In this document: positions 31,401 to 41,263 of the stretch, one piece after another
How positions within the stretch are numbered: the stretch's first letter is position 1
Layout: the number at the start of each line of letters is the position of its first letter
Source: Symbiodinium natans
Lineage: Eukaryota > Sar > Dinophyceae > Suessiales > Symbiodiniaceae
Length of the DNA stretch: 64,000 nt
Reading direction: 5' to 3'
Assembly: GCA_905221605.1 (NCBI GenBank)
Contig: CAJNDS010000752.1
Coordinates: 1 to 64,000, forward strand
Position numbers and translations under genes: made by a program
Notes under the pieces: model-generated
Databases searched by the model: none
What the model saw: the letters and a program-made list of their open reading frames with translations, nothing else
Told to the model about the DNA's origin: nothing

Positions 31401-32317
31401 CCTGATTTAAAGCAGCGTATTGATCGCCGTTGCAAAACTGCGCGTGGGAATCTTCTGGATTGCGTTGGATGCAACCTGGCTGGTCCTACTTGAGTGACGG
31501 CATTGTCTCAGCATGCTCATTGGTCAGCTGCTTCTTTTGAACCTCGTCGTACAGTATTGAGGTTTTACAAAATTAGTTTGGTTCTGTCATTGTTCTCATG
31601 CTGCAGATTTCAATTGCACGAACAGTGATTGGTTTTGTTTGCAGTCTGCTAGTGACTGCTTCATGGGATGTTTTGCCTTGTTTCCGGAAGAAGACGAATG
31701 AATGCGATTGGATTGCTTTCATTGAGATCCTCGGTACGGTGTTGGACACTGTATTGAACTTGGATCTGGAAAGTCATTGCAATTCCACCTATGTTGCAAG
31801 ACCTGCCGTTTTGAGCATTTTGAGTCACATTGACTTACTTATTGTGACATCAAGCCGTTTCTCAGAATGTCACACGGAGCGACGAGCCTTTGGCACAGAA
31901 AGAGAGCCAAATCTGCCTTCGGATAGGTTGACTGTAACCAAAAGCTACTGCCGTCTTGACGTGAAGAAGAACTGAGCTCATTGAGCCCCGTTGGCAGAAA
32001 CGCTTTCTGATTCACTGGTCTCTAGTTTCTGGTTCTATTGACTGCGAGTAAGCTGTGTTTGGATGATTGCTAAGTCATTCATTCCATGCGGTTGTTGATC
32101 TTGCAATTGTAAGGTCATGGAACTCTAGAACAAGAAATTGGCCACAAGATGCCGGTTCCAGACCATTGTCTTTGTTTTATCAAGTAACAGATGACTGCCC
32201 TAGAACAAAATGAAGATTGACCCACAAGAAGGTCGGCAGCATCAAGAATTGTTGCACAGTTGGTTTTTGTAAAGCTGTTAGTGTGAATGATTGCTGAAGC
32301 ATTCATTCAAGGGACGG
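28450..32317 (+). other. ATTG-rich non-coding region, probably internal DNA of a degenerate or non-autonomous LTR element
   Basis: No long frame is convincing. The plus strand is strongly enriched in ATTG (GATTGC, CATTGC, GATTGG), the same bias seen in copia-2. The region ends in a purine-rich CAAGGGACGG at 32309-32317 directly before a probable LTR, as in copia-2 (GAGGGACCG). No matching 5' LTR or primer-binding site is found upstream, so the left end is missing or undetected. Confidence 0.5.
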
Positions 32318-32609
32318 TGTTAGGATTGAGCTTTACTTCCTGCACATGTACATTGTCCATTGCGTGAAGAACATGCAACACTGACAGAGAACATTGGCAT
32401 GTGGACATTGCCATGTCCATGATGCATTGGCTCAAGTGGCTCAAGATTGGCTCAGCCCAAGTGACACAAAAGATTGCTGAGCGAGAGATTGCATCTGACA
32501 GTTGTATGCTTGCATTGTGGTGTGGTCAAGACCATTGATTGAACAGTCATGTGTTTGGTAGTTTACATACAGTTTGATATTGTACAGAAAGTGACCTTTG
32601 AACATTTCA
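32318..32609 (+). repeat. Probable LTR (copia-3), related in its ends to the copia-2 LTR
   Basis: It starts TGTTAGGATTG (copia-2: TGTTAGGATGATTG), ends GAACATTTCA (copia-2: GTAAAATTTCA), is preceded by a polypurine-like tract and is followed by TTAAAGGGGGG, the same flanking repeat copia-2 used as target. It contains ATTGGCTCAAG at 32426-32436, then TGGCTCAAG and ATTGGCTCAG in tandem. No partner LTR is seen in the window. Confidence 0.6.
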
Positions 32610-32745
32610 TTAAAGGGGGGCTTCAAGGGGGCTTTGAAGGGCTTAAACGGGGGGGGCTTAAAGGGGGGCTTAAAAGGGGCTAGATAGGCTGAAGGGGGAG
32701 GGCTTGAGGGGGCTGAAAAAAGGGGGGCTTGAGGGCGACTCTAAA
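32610..32745 (+). repeat. GGGGGGCTTAAA simple repeat
   Basis: Irregular repeats of GGGGGGCTTAAA/GGGGCTTGA. The same family occurs at 33925-34236 and 43122-43165. Confidence 0.85.
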
Positions 32746-33235
32746 CATTACTTTATCTTGAATACGAGAGAGAAGGGATGATTTTTTAATTTCCACCCCC
32801 CTCGAATCTTGTTTTGTTTTTTGGATTTCGTTCTTCGAAACTAGAGAAGTGAGACTCTAACTTCCATTTGAAAAGAGAGAGAAAGGAATTTATTCTAAAT
32901 TCCACCCCCCTCGACTCTTGTTATATTTTTGTATTTTTTTGGGATTTCATTATTCGAAACCAGAGAAGTGAGACTCTAAACATACATTTCCCTTTACGAA
33001 GCGAAAGAAGGGAATGTGTTCTAAATTCCACCTCGAATCTTGTTATACATTTTGTGTTTGTTTTTGGATTTCATTCTTCGAAACCAGAGAAGTGAGACTC
33101 TAAACATTCATTTCCCTTTACGAAAAGAAAGAAGGGAATGTATTCTAAATTCCACCCCCCTCGAATCTTGTTTTGTTTTTTGGGTTTCATTCTTCGAAAC
33201 CAGAGAAGTGAGACTCTTTTTAAAGGGAGCTTAAG
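32746..33235 (+). repeat. ~120-bp tandem repeat, about four copies
   Basis: The anchor GAAGTGAGACTCTAA or GAAGTGAGACTCTTT recurs near 32847, 32966, 33090 and 33202, with TTCCACCCCCCTCGAATCTTG and TTTCATTCTTCGAAACCAGA between anchors. The short open frames over it are repeat products. Confidence 0.85.
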
Positions 33236-33454
33236 GGCATTTCCACCCCGCTCGCTTCTTCTTTTGTTTTTTGTGTTCATTACTCGAGTTTCAAGGAGCA
33301 GAGAGTTCATAGCAGTGACGTGGCGCGGGGCTAAGCCGAGAACCCCATGTTTTGTTTTGTTTTGGACATGATTCATATGCTTCCACGTGAGTTTGCCCGG
33401 CTGAAACAAGCGGGGGGTTGGGGGGGGCGCAGCCTCCCCCCCATGTGCAAACAC

Positions 33455-33915
33455 GATGCTCGCATTAGGCCTCTTAAACTGCTGCCTAAATCCTCCACCG
33501 AAGGCCCAGCAGGTATTAAGCCTCTTAGACGTCTTGAACTACTACCCGAACCCTCCACAAAAGGCCCAGCGAGTATTCGGCCTCTTAAACTGCTGCCTAA
33601 ATCCTCCACAGAAGGCCCAGCAAGTATTACGCTTTTTAAACAGCTGCCCAAACCCTCCACAAAAGGCCCAGCAAGTATCAGGCCTCTTAAACTGCTGCTG
33701 CCTAAACCCTCCGCAGAAGGCCCAGCAAGTATTACGCCTTCTAAACTGCTGCCCAAACCCTCCAAAAAAGGCCCAGCAAGTATTCGGCCTCTTAAAACTG
33801 CTGCCTAAACCCTCCACAGAAGTCCAGCAAGTATTACGCCTCTTAAATTGCTGCCCAGAGGCCCAGCAAGTATTAGGCCTCTTAAACTGCTGCCTAAACC
33901 CTCCACAGAGGGACA
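33455..33915 (+). repeat. ~60-bp minisatellite, about eight copies
   Basis: The unit combines CTCTTAAACTGCTGCC(T/C)AAA with CCTCCAC(A/C)(A/G)AAGGCCCAG and CAAGTATTA. The 60-bp period keeps frames open on both strands (for example a plus-strand product with LLNCCLNPPQKAQQV); these are not treated as genes. Confidence 0.85.
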
Positions 33916-33924
33916 GAGGGGGGG

Positions 33925-34236
33925 TCTTGGTTGCGGCTTCAGGGGGGAGCTTTAGGGGGGAGCTTTAGGGGGGGCTTTAAGGGGGCTTAAAAAGAGGGGC
34001 TTAAAGGGGGGGCTTTAAGCCCCTTAAAACGGGGGGGCCTTAAAGGGGGGCTTTAAGGGGCTTTAAAGGGGGGCTTAAAGGGGGGGCTTAAAGGCGGGCT
34101 TAAAGGGGGGCTTCAAGGGGGTTTTAAAGGGGGGCTTAAAGGGGGGCTTGAAGGGGGCTTAAAGGGGGCTTTAAGGGGGGGCTTAAGGGGGGGGCTTAAG
34201 GAGGGCTTAAAGGGGGGGGTTGAGGGAGGGCTTAAG
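33925..34236 (+). repeat. GGGGGGCTTAAG array at the left flank of copia-2
   Basis: Dense G6-8 CTTAAA/CTTAAG/CTTTAAG repeats up to the left end of copia-2, continuing after its right end at 43122. The 5-bp target duplication TTAAG lies within this repeat. Confidence 0.9.
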
Positions 34237-34450
34237 TGTTAGGATGATTGGTCAGATCACCTTTGTATCCACACAGAGATGCATTGGTCATCAAAGGATT
34301 GCTGGATCAACTTTGGCTCAAGTCGGAAAACATTGAGCTCGAGTGATTGCATCACACAGCAGAGTTTGTGCTTGTTGATTGTGCTTGATTGAACTGAGCA
34401 GTTCTGAGATCACCTGATTGAACAGACGATTTCGCTTTTGTAAAATTTCA
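34237..34450 (+). repeat. 5' LTR of copia-2
   Basis: 214 bp, identical to 42908-43121. Contains TTTGGCTCAAG at 34312-34322 (last 11 nt of the dinoflagellate spliced leader). Confidence 0.95.
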
Positions 34451-34462
34451 TGGTAGCGGAGC
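34451..34462 (+). other. Primer-binding site of copia-2
   Basis: TGGTAGCGGAGC directly after the LTR, identical to that of copia-1 although the LTRs are unrelated. Likely initiator-Met tRNA. Confidence 0.85.
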
Positions 34463-34507
34463 ACTGGACGAAGTCCAAGGGCTCCTGAAAGATTGTCTAG
34501 ATTCGTG

Positions 34508-37500
34508 ATGGCAGTATTTGGAAACTTCCAAGGTCTAGGAGGAGAAATCAAATTGTTTCCTCCACCGATTTTCCATGGTGAGTCCGAGAAATGGGAAGAT
34601 TGGAGCTGGCAATTGAAGTCGTATGTTTCCTTGTACAAACCTGTAGCCCAGTCATTGATGGACAGGCTGGAAGGTACTTATGACCCCTGCATTGACCAGC
34701 ACTTGGAAGATTTCGAAGCAGCAAATTGTCCGAATCAAAGATTAGTTGATTTCAGCAGACAATTGCACTATCTTCTTGCACAGATCACAGACGGCCCCGC
34801 CAGATTGGTCGTGAGATTGAACGAAGGCGGAAATGGTTTTGAGACCTGGAGGCAATTGTATGAACGCTTTGCATTGCCTGACAGAGCCAGGGGAGTTAGC
34901 TTGTTGAGCAGATTGCTAGACTTCAGATTCCGAGACGCCTCATTCGAAGCGGATTTGACGGAGTTTATTTCATTGAAGAACAAGCATGAGAAAGCCACAG
35001 GAAAGCTCCTTGATGACGACCTATTGGTCACTCTGATGGTCAACAAAACCTCAGGCGCATTGCAGCAACATTTGCGCCTCAACGTTGATGCATTGACCAC
35101 GTTTTCCGATGTTGTACAGATTGTGAAACAGTACTACCAGAGCAGGCATTTAGCCAATTGGAGGTCACCAAACTCTTCAGAGGGACCAGTTCCCATGGAC
35201 ATAGGTGCATTGAAAGGAAAAGGAAAAGGATTCAAAGGCTACAAAGGAAAGGGCAAAGGATTCAGAGGAAAGAGCAAAGGATACAAAGGAAAAGGCAAAG
35301 GAAAGAATTGGAAAGGCAAAGGAAAGAAAGGATTCCACAAAGGCTCAGGAAAAGGAAAAGGAAAAGGAAAAGGAGGAAAGATTGGAAAAGGGCCCGATTC
35401 AGGAACAGGATGTTTCATTTGTGGTTCGCAGTCGCATTGGAGCAAGCATTGCCCTCAGAATCGACAGTCAATGATTGCAGAGAGTGGAGAGTTAGGATAT
35501 GAGTGCACAGAAGAAGAGAATTGGCCTGAAGACATTGTTGACACCAGCTGGTGGTATGACGATTGGCAGAGCGCTTTGTACAGTGAAGAAGACTGGACGT
35601 ATTGGGACGACGATTCCTGGTACGGTCAGGATTGGTATGATTCCTCTCAGGACTGGTCTGAGGATTGGTCTGATTGGAACTTAGGCGCGCAACCGGTTTT
35701 TGCTGCCACTGGCAGCGCATTGAGTAGAGAGGTACCCAACACAAGCTCGCCACCATTGGCGACCCAAGAGACTGCAGCAGCAGTCACCATTGAGAGCACT
35801 GAGCGGAGTGAAGAGAGAGAATCATTGACTCCTCAACTTGCTTCGAACAATCCATTGCTTGAGAGCCCCAGAAGGTCTAGTGCAGCCCCCAGGCCTGTGA
35901 GACCCAGCCTTACAAGTAGATTGTTCGTAGGAGCTTTGATGCTGATTGGAACATTGTCAGCCTCTGTTCCTCCACATCCTCGCAGTGCAGATGATGTGAT
36001 TGTCGACAGAATGATTGGCAGTCACATCCCACATGATGACAGTAGCAGTGAGTCAAGCATTGAAGGTCAGAGTGAGCTAGTGCCGAACCCAACTGGCATT
36101 GGGATTGATCGCTTGTCTGATTTTCACATACAGTCAGGCATTGTCGACAGGAGTTGGATTTTGTTCGACTCTGGTGCATCAGCAAATTGCTGTCCACCTT
36201 GGTTCGCATCGGACTATCCATTGCACCCGGTAGGCAGTGATTGCCCGGCGCTTAGAAGCATCTCAGGCAAGACATTGTCCATCTTGGGGAAGCGTATTGT
36301 TGAACTTGACTGCAATGGCCACTCATTGTGCGTGCAGTTCTATGTGTGTGAGCACATTCCTTTCCCATTGGTCAGTGTGTCTAGATTCTTGCTTCAAGAT
36401 TTTTGGACAATCATGGCAAAGGATTTCATGGCATTGATGACACCGTCAAATCAAACTGTGCCCATTGTTCGGCAAGGCACCTTGGTGTATCTCACCCCTA
36501 CTGTCATTCCCTACTCAGCCTATTCAGGCCCCCGAACTGACTTGGAAATCAGTAGCCTCATGGATGACCTCGATCTTGAGACCATTGATCTTGAGTTGAG
36601 AGGCATCACTGATTCCACTCATTGTGAGTATGATCATCTTTCAAAGATTTCTTCATTGGTTGCGATGGCACAAGCTAGAGCAAGATCCAAACCAGCGTTC
36701 GCCAGAACTGTTGCTGCCAAAAGAAAAGCAACAAAGAACATGGATTATTGGGAGATTGATGATCCAAACTGCCTCCTGATCAGGCATCATGTGAAAACAA
36801 GACGAGCTATGTTCGGCTTGACTCGTCTTCGTAGCTCATTGCCTGTTGCTGAGGACAGATTGACTGGCGCACGCGTCACTAAGGTGCGGTATAAGGATGG
36901 TACCGAGCAGGTCTATCGCGATGCAGATTGGAGATCTCTTGAGGATCCGGATGCTGCATTGTCTAGTGATTGGACGGGCACCACTGAGTTTGCATTGTAT
37001 CCGGCTAGCGGACAGCTGGAAACAGGCGCGAAACGCACACGCGAACGCACGCGTCCGCAAGAAGCATTGTATTCTTCGCCCCGCCCGACCCGCCCCATTG
37101 AGAGTGTTCCGAGCCGAGGGACCGAGAAAGAATCAAAGAAAGTTCGCATTGTCTCGAAACAGCCGGAGAAACCGCAATCCGCGACTCGATCTGCCCCGTC
37201 GACATTGGAACAAGTGTCGCGCGGAGAGCCGCAGCTCGGAGATAGCGAGATTGCTATTCTCAGAAGACTTCGCTCGATTGGCGAGTTCAATGCGAAAATG
37301 CGTGAAGATTTGGTGCGGCTCTACCACACTCTCGATTCGACCACAAGCAAAGAGCGAACCACCGACTATTGGCTTCAGTTACCAAACTATTGGGTTCGTA
37401 TGGTTCATCAGAAACGTACAGATACTGTGCACCCGGATGATGAGCCTTCCCCAATTGCAGAACAGAGCCTAGGTGATTTGCTTACTGCTGAGCGTTACAC

Positions 37501-38293
37501 ATACATTGTGGAATCGCAGTTCCCTGAGTTGAACGGCTCAGAGATTGAAGACCTGTGGTGCACCATGCTTGATCCTGATGGTGTTGAAACGGAACCTAAG
37601 GAAGATCCTAGGCGAGAATTGTATCATGTTTGGAGAGGCTTTGTTGTCCTCGCTTCGGTGCCGATTGAGGTAGGAAGGCCCATTCAGGACACTGATGACA
37701 AACATGCTAGAGTTGCCAAAGGATTGAAGGTTCCTGGTGAACCCTCAGCCTCAGAAAGAGCCCAACATGAATTGACACATTTACCTTTCAGAGATTGGTG
37801 TCCTCATTGTGTCAAATCAAAAGGTCGTCATGGTCCTGCAAAGAAACAGTCAGATAGGCAGCCTGTGATTCAGGTTGACTATTGCTTCCAGGCTACACAT
37901 CCAGATCTCCCATTGAGAAAGATCCTGTCAGCTTGTGATGTTCAGACTGGTTTAGGCATGGCTGTGATTGTTCCCTCAAAAGGTGAGAACAACTATGCAG
38001 TAGCAGAATTGAAGAAATTCATCTACGAGTGCGGAAGAACTTTTGGCATTCTGCAGTATGACCAAGAATCCCCATTGAAGAATGTCTGCCAAAGAGTCTG
38101 CGCTGAACTAGGTGGATTGAGTCTTCGTGCTGCGCCCAAATCACACCCACAAAGTAGTGGTTCGGTAGGTCAGATGCAAAGGACATTGTATGGTCAAGTT
38201 CGCACTTTGATTGCCCAAGTTGAGCAAAACTTGAACATTCAGATCACTTCAGATCATGTTCTGTACCCCTGGGCATTGAAGCATGCACAATGA
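34508..38293 (+). CDS. copia-2 Gag, protease and integrase, ending at an in-frame UGA
   Basis: The first ATG of the frame is at 34508. Gag (KLFPPPIFHGESEKWEDWSW near the start), then a Lys/Gly tract (GKGKGFKGYKGKGKG), one CX2CX4HX4C knuckle (CFICGSQSHWSKHC), a Trp/Asp-rich acidic stretch (WWYDDWQS, WDDDSWYGQDWY), aspartic protease SWILFDSGASANC, an HHCC-type site ending DWCPHCVKSKGRHG, and an integrase core with D in QVDYCFQ and D in LQYDQES. The residue 36 after the second Asp, where Glu is expected, is Gly (GSVGQMQRTL). The frame stops at TGA 38291-38293 in HAQ-stop-LLNRY, where copia proteins usually have Trp, and continues in the same frame. Confidence 0.93.
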   Translation: MAVFGNFQGLGGEIKLFPPPIFHGESEKWEDWSWQLKSYVSLYKPVAQSLMDRLEGTYDPCIDQHLEDFEAANCPNQRLVDFSRQLHYLLAQITDGPARLVVRLNEGGNGFETWRQLYERFALPDRARGVSLLSRLLDFRFRDASFEADLTEFISLKNKHEKATGKLLDDDLLVTLMVNKTSGALQQHLRLNVDALTTFSDVVQIVKQYYQSRHLANWRSPNSSEGPVPMDIGALKGKGKGFKGYKGKGKGFRGKSKGYKGKGKGKNWKGKGKKGFHKGSGKGKGKGKGGKIGKGPDSGTGCFICGSQSHWSKHCPQNRQSMIAESGELGYECTEEENWPEDIVDTSWWYDDWQSALYSEEDWTYWDDDSWYGQDWYDSSQDWSEDWSDWNLGAQPVFAATGSALSREVPNTSSPPLATQETAAAVTIESTERSEERESLTPQLASNNPLLESPRRSSAAPRPVRPSLTSRLFVGALMLIGTLSASVPPHPRSADDVIVDRMIGSHIPHDDSSSESSIEGQSELVPNPTGIGIDRLSDFHIQSGIVDRSWILFDSGASANCCPPWFASDYPLHPVGSDCPALRSISGKTLSILGKRIVELDCNGHSLCVQFYVCEHIPFPLVSVSRFLLQDFWTIMAKDFMALMTPSNQTVPIVRQGTLVYLTPTVIPYSAYSGPRTDLEISSLMDDLDLETIDLELRGITDSTHCEYDHLSKISSLVAMAQARARSKPAFARTVAAKRKATKNMDYWEIDDPNCLLIRHHVKTRRAMFGLTRLRSSLPVAEDRLTGARVTKVRYKDGTEQVYRDADWRSLEDPDAALSSDWTGTTEFALYPASGQLETGAKRTRERTRPQEALYSSPRPTRPIESVPSRGTEKESKKVRIVSKQPEKPQSATRSAPSTLEQVSRGEPQLGDSEIAILRRLRSIGEFNAKMREDLVRLYHTLDSTTSKERTTDYWLQLPNYWVRMVHQKRTDTVHPDDEPSPIAEQSLGDLLTAERYTYIVESQFPELNGSEIEDLWCTMLDPDGVETEPKEDPRRELYHVWRGFVVLASVPIEVGRPIQDTDDKHARVAKGLKVPGEPSASERAQHELTHLPFRDWCPHCVKSKGRHGPAKKQSDRQPVIQVDYCFQATHPDLPLRKILSACDVQTGLGMAVIVPSKGENNYAVAELKKFIYECGRTFGILQYDQESPLKNVCQRVCAELGGLSLRAAPKSHPQSSGSVGQMQRTLYGQVRTLIAQVEQNLNIQITSDHVLYPWALKHAQ

Positions 38294-38296
38294 CTA
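38291..38296 (+). other. UGA-CUA stop context between integrase and reverse transcriptase
   Basis: The stop is UGA followed by CUA, a hexanucleotide known in other eukaryotes and their viruses as a leaky termination context. The codon sits where Trp (UGG) is expected, so a single G-to-A change explains it equally well. Confidence 0.4.
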
Positions 38297-40588
38297 TTGA
38301 ACAGATACCTTGTTCATTCTGACGGATGTACGTCTTATTACAGACGATGGAACCGAAACTATGAAGGTGGATTGTGTCAGTTTGCAGAGGTTGTTCATGC
38401 CAAAGTGATTGGTGGTCACGCGGTTAGAAAAGCCGATATCCCTTGGAAGTCAGCATTGTGGCTAGGAAGAGACACAGAGGCAGATGAGATCATTGTTGCC
38501 ACTGACGAAGGAGTGACTAAGGTCAGAACAGTCAGAAGGACTCCTCCTTCTCAGCATTGGCAGCCCGACATTGTCAATGGACTCAAGGCTCTCCCTTGGA
38601 AGCCCAAGACTGATGGCGAACACACTACCGAGTTTGTATTGCCTAAGTCGCTGACTGTAATAGGAAAGGTTCGAGACCCTCCGGGATTGACACCACCTGT
38701 AGAGCCCAAAGAAGTTGTCAGGACCGAAAACCTCAAAACAGAGCCATTGCAACTTGAAGACATGCCAGAGAGAAGAGCTGACACGTCAATTGCTGAACAA
38801 CCTGCATCTTCCTCCGCAGGAATTGTAAGGCCCGCAGAAGCTGCGGAAGATGAGAGAGCAGCTAAGTCTCTTCGCATTGACCCCGAGGCTCCTGTAGCAG
38901 AACCATCACCAAAGTCTAGGAAGATTGCTGCAGTCATGCAGCTGATTGGTGCTACTGTAGGAGTAAACAAAGCTATCACCAAGGATGGCGTTGAGGTCCC
39001 AGTTCATGTCAACTACGATGAAGATGAGTATCGCACTGAATTGAAGCTCACTGAACCTATCATTTGGGACATCACGCGTGAATACCCTGAATTGGCCCAA
39101 AAGAAAGGAATGGACCACGAAATGGGCTCCATGAAGGATTTCAACGTGTACACTGAGGTCCCAATTGAAAAATGTACAGAAGAGCAAATCAGCAATGCCA
39201 TTGGAGTTCGTTGGGTGAAAAGATGGAAGACGGACACGGAATTGCGAATGAGATTGGTCGTTCAAGGTTGTTACCAAGATGCGACGAAGTTAGACACAGA
39301 TTCATTGTTTGCAAGCACGCCTTCGCTTGTGACGATGAAATTGCTTCTTGTCATGGCCTTAGCTCGCAATTGGTCTATCAGCCTTGCAGATATCTCAACC
39401 GCATTTCTTCACGCCGCTATTGGCGCAGGTGAAGAGATTTTCGTCGTTCCTCCTGCAGAGTACTATCCAACGAGAAATTGTCTGTGGAAACTCAACAGGG
39501 CTATGTATGGACTCAAGCAAAGTCCACGATTGTGGCAAGAACATTTCGCTAAGACCATGCAAAAGCTGGGATTCCGGCGCTGCAAGTCCGATAGCAACTT
39601 GTATTGTCATTCTTCGAAACAGCTCTATGTTTTGGCGTACGTTGATGATTTGATGATTGTAGGAGACCCCGAACAGTCCAAAGCTTTCATTGATTCTCTT
39701 AACAAAGAGCTTCTTGTGAAGATCACTGGACGATTGGAAGCAGGGAGCGAGCATTCCTTTCTAGGACGGAAACTGCGCCATAACGGAGATTCCATCGACA
39801 TCCTCATGTCTCAGCAGTACATTGAAGAGATTCTGAAGCTTTATAGCATGAACTCTAGCTCGAACATTGTGAACACCACAGGCTCCTCAGCCCTGAAGAG
39901 AGTTCAAGATTCTGACACCCCGCTTGACAAAGAGGAGCACTCGAAGTTTCGCACAGCAGTTGGAAAATTGCTTTGGCTAGCATTCGTAAGGCCCGATTGT
40001 TCCTACGCGGTGAAGGAGCTCAGTCGTAATGTGAAAGGACCCACATTGGAGAGCCTCGCCAAGCTTAAGCATTTGCTGAGGTATCTGAACGGTACTCGGC
40101 ACACGGTGCTTCGATTGAGACCGACTCATATGTTGACAGATTGGAAGTCGAGCCTTGAGCTCGTTTGCTTTGTCGACAGTGATTGGGCCGGTTGCTCGAA
40201 GACAAGAAAGTCGACGAGCGGAAGCACGGTGCAATTGCTTGGCTCACCCATAGTGCACACATCTCGCACACAGGCTACCGTAGCACTGTCTTCCGGCGAA
40301 GCAGAACTGTATGCTATTGGCCAAGGCATTAACGAAGCTTTGTACGTAAAGTCGATCATCCTTGAAGCAGAATTTGCGCGCAAGGTGCGCATTACTGTTC
40401 ACACGGATAGCACCGCTGGAAAGTCTATTGCCTCACGGTTTGGAACTGGCAAGCGTACAAAACACGTTGAGCTTAGGTATCTGTACATGCAGAATCTGAT
40501 TGACGCAGGCATGCTGCGAGTGTGCAAGATTGGCACAAAGGACAACTGTGCTGATCTCCTCACGAAGTATGTGTCCACGGAGACATAG
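38294..40588 (+). CDS. copia-2 reverse transcriptase and RNase H (same frame after UGA)
   Basis: In the same frame as the upstream CDS, beginning CTA TTG AAC. It first completes the integrase C-terminus (LLNRYLVHSDG, RRWNRNYEGG), then carries the reverse transcriptase (VRWVKRWKTD, DISTAFLHA, LKQSPRLWQEHF, AYVDDLMIVGDP) and RNase H (CFVDSDWAGCSKTRKSTSG, VALSSGEAELYA, HTDSTAGKSIA, HVELRYLYMQ). All expected acidic residues of RT and RNase H are present. Without readthrough of the UGA, or a separate start, these domains would not be made. Confidence 0.93.
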   Translation, partial: LLNRYLVHSDGCTSYYRRWNRNYEGGLCQFAEVVHAKVIGGHAVRKADIPWKSALWLGRDTEADEIIVATDEGVTKVRTVRRTPPSQHWQPDIVNGLKALPWKPKTDGEHTTEFVLPKSLTVIGKVRDPPGLTPPVEPKEVVRTENLKTEPLQLEDMPERRADTSIAEQPASSSAGIVRPAEAAEDERAAKSLRIDPEAPVAEPSPKSRKIAAVMQLIGATVGVNKAITKDGVEVPVHVNYDEDEYRTELKLTEPIIWDITREYPELAQKKGMDHEMGSMKDFNVYTEVPIEKCTEEQISNAIGVRWVKRWKTDTELRMRLVVQGCYQDATKLDTDSLFASTPSLVTMKLLLVMALARNWSISLADISTAFLHAAIGAGEEIFVVPPAEYYPTRNCLWKLNRAMYGLKQSPRLWQEHFAKTMQKLGFRRCKSDSNLYCHSSKQLYVLAYVDDLMIVGDPEQSKAFIDSLNKELLVKITGRLEAGSEHSFLGRKLRHNGDSIDILMSQQYIEEILKLYSMNSSSNIVNTTGSSALKRVQDSDTPLDKEEHSKFRTAVGKLLWLAFVRPDCSYAVKELSRNVKGPTLESLAKLKHLLRYLNGTRHTVLRLRPTHMLTDWKSSLELVCFVDSDWAGCSKTRKSTSGSTVQLLGSPIVHTSRTQATVALSSGEAELYAIGQGINEALYVKSIILEAEFARKVRITVHTDSTAGKSIASRFGTGKRTKHVELRYLYMQNLIDAGMLRVCKIGTKDNCADLLTKYVSTET

Positions 40589-40739
40589 CAGTCTCTGTTG
40601 AATCGCTTAGGACTGATCCGAAACGACTTTCGATTGTGACTGAAGCACTGGCGTCGTTTCACTTACCCTAAAAAAAAATTGTTTCACATGTTCCTTGTGG
40701 CATTGCGTGTTCAGTCTTTACATGTTACATGTTCAGACT

Positions 40740-40748
40740 GAGGGACCG
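40740..40748 (+). promoter_or_regulatory. Internal polypurine-tract-like copy after pol (copia-2)
   Basis: GAGGGACCG, identical to the 9 nt before the 3' LTR (42899-42907), followed by the purine run GAGAGAAAGAGAGAGAAG. A further GAGGGACCGAGAAAG lies inside the first CDS near 37118. Confidence 0.45.
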
Positions 40749-41263
40749 AGAGAGAAAGAGAGAGAAGAAGGGGAGCATTGGCATTGACAAACATTGTCTG
40801 CATTGCTGCTTGTGTCACGCATTGGCATTGACAAACATTGTCTGCATTGCTGCTTGTGTCAGATGGAGACATGTATTGGTTTCGCGTTTTGATTCCTTAC
40901 ATTGCTTCGCATACGCCATGCCCAGGCTACAAACAAAAGATTGCATGCGTCAGCACCCATTGCACAACGAAAACTCGCCCTTGCAAGCAACAACACATTG
41001 ACCACACGCAACAACGCATTGTACAGCAGCATAGTGTTTAGAGTAGAACCTCTCTAACTAGCACATTGTACATAGATTGCTTCTTTCAAGTTTTCCCAGT
41101 ATTTTATTTTCTCCTTTAGGATTTTCCGATTTTCCTTTTAGGTGAATTGTGATCTTGGAAGTGCTTTTGAGAATTTTTTTGTCTTTGTTGCATTCTCTGC
41201 TGTGATTGCAGTCACGAGAGCATTCCTGTGGGCATTGTGCACCTCCGAAGCCCCATTGCAGCC

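Noticed and set aside
28450-32609. Complete third copia element
   Set aside because: Only one LTR-like end is found, no Gag-Pol domains and no target duplication; kept as a probable LTR with non-coding flank.
33373-33968. Plus- and minus-strand frames of 90-170 codons
   Set aside because: A 60-bp minisatellite keeps all three frames open; the products are pure repeats.
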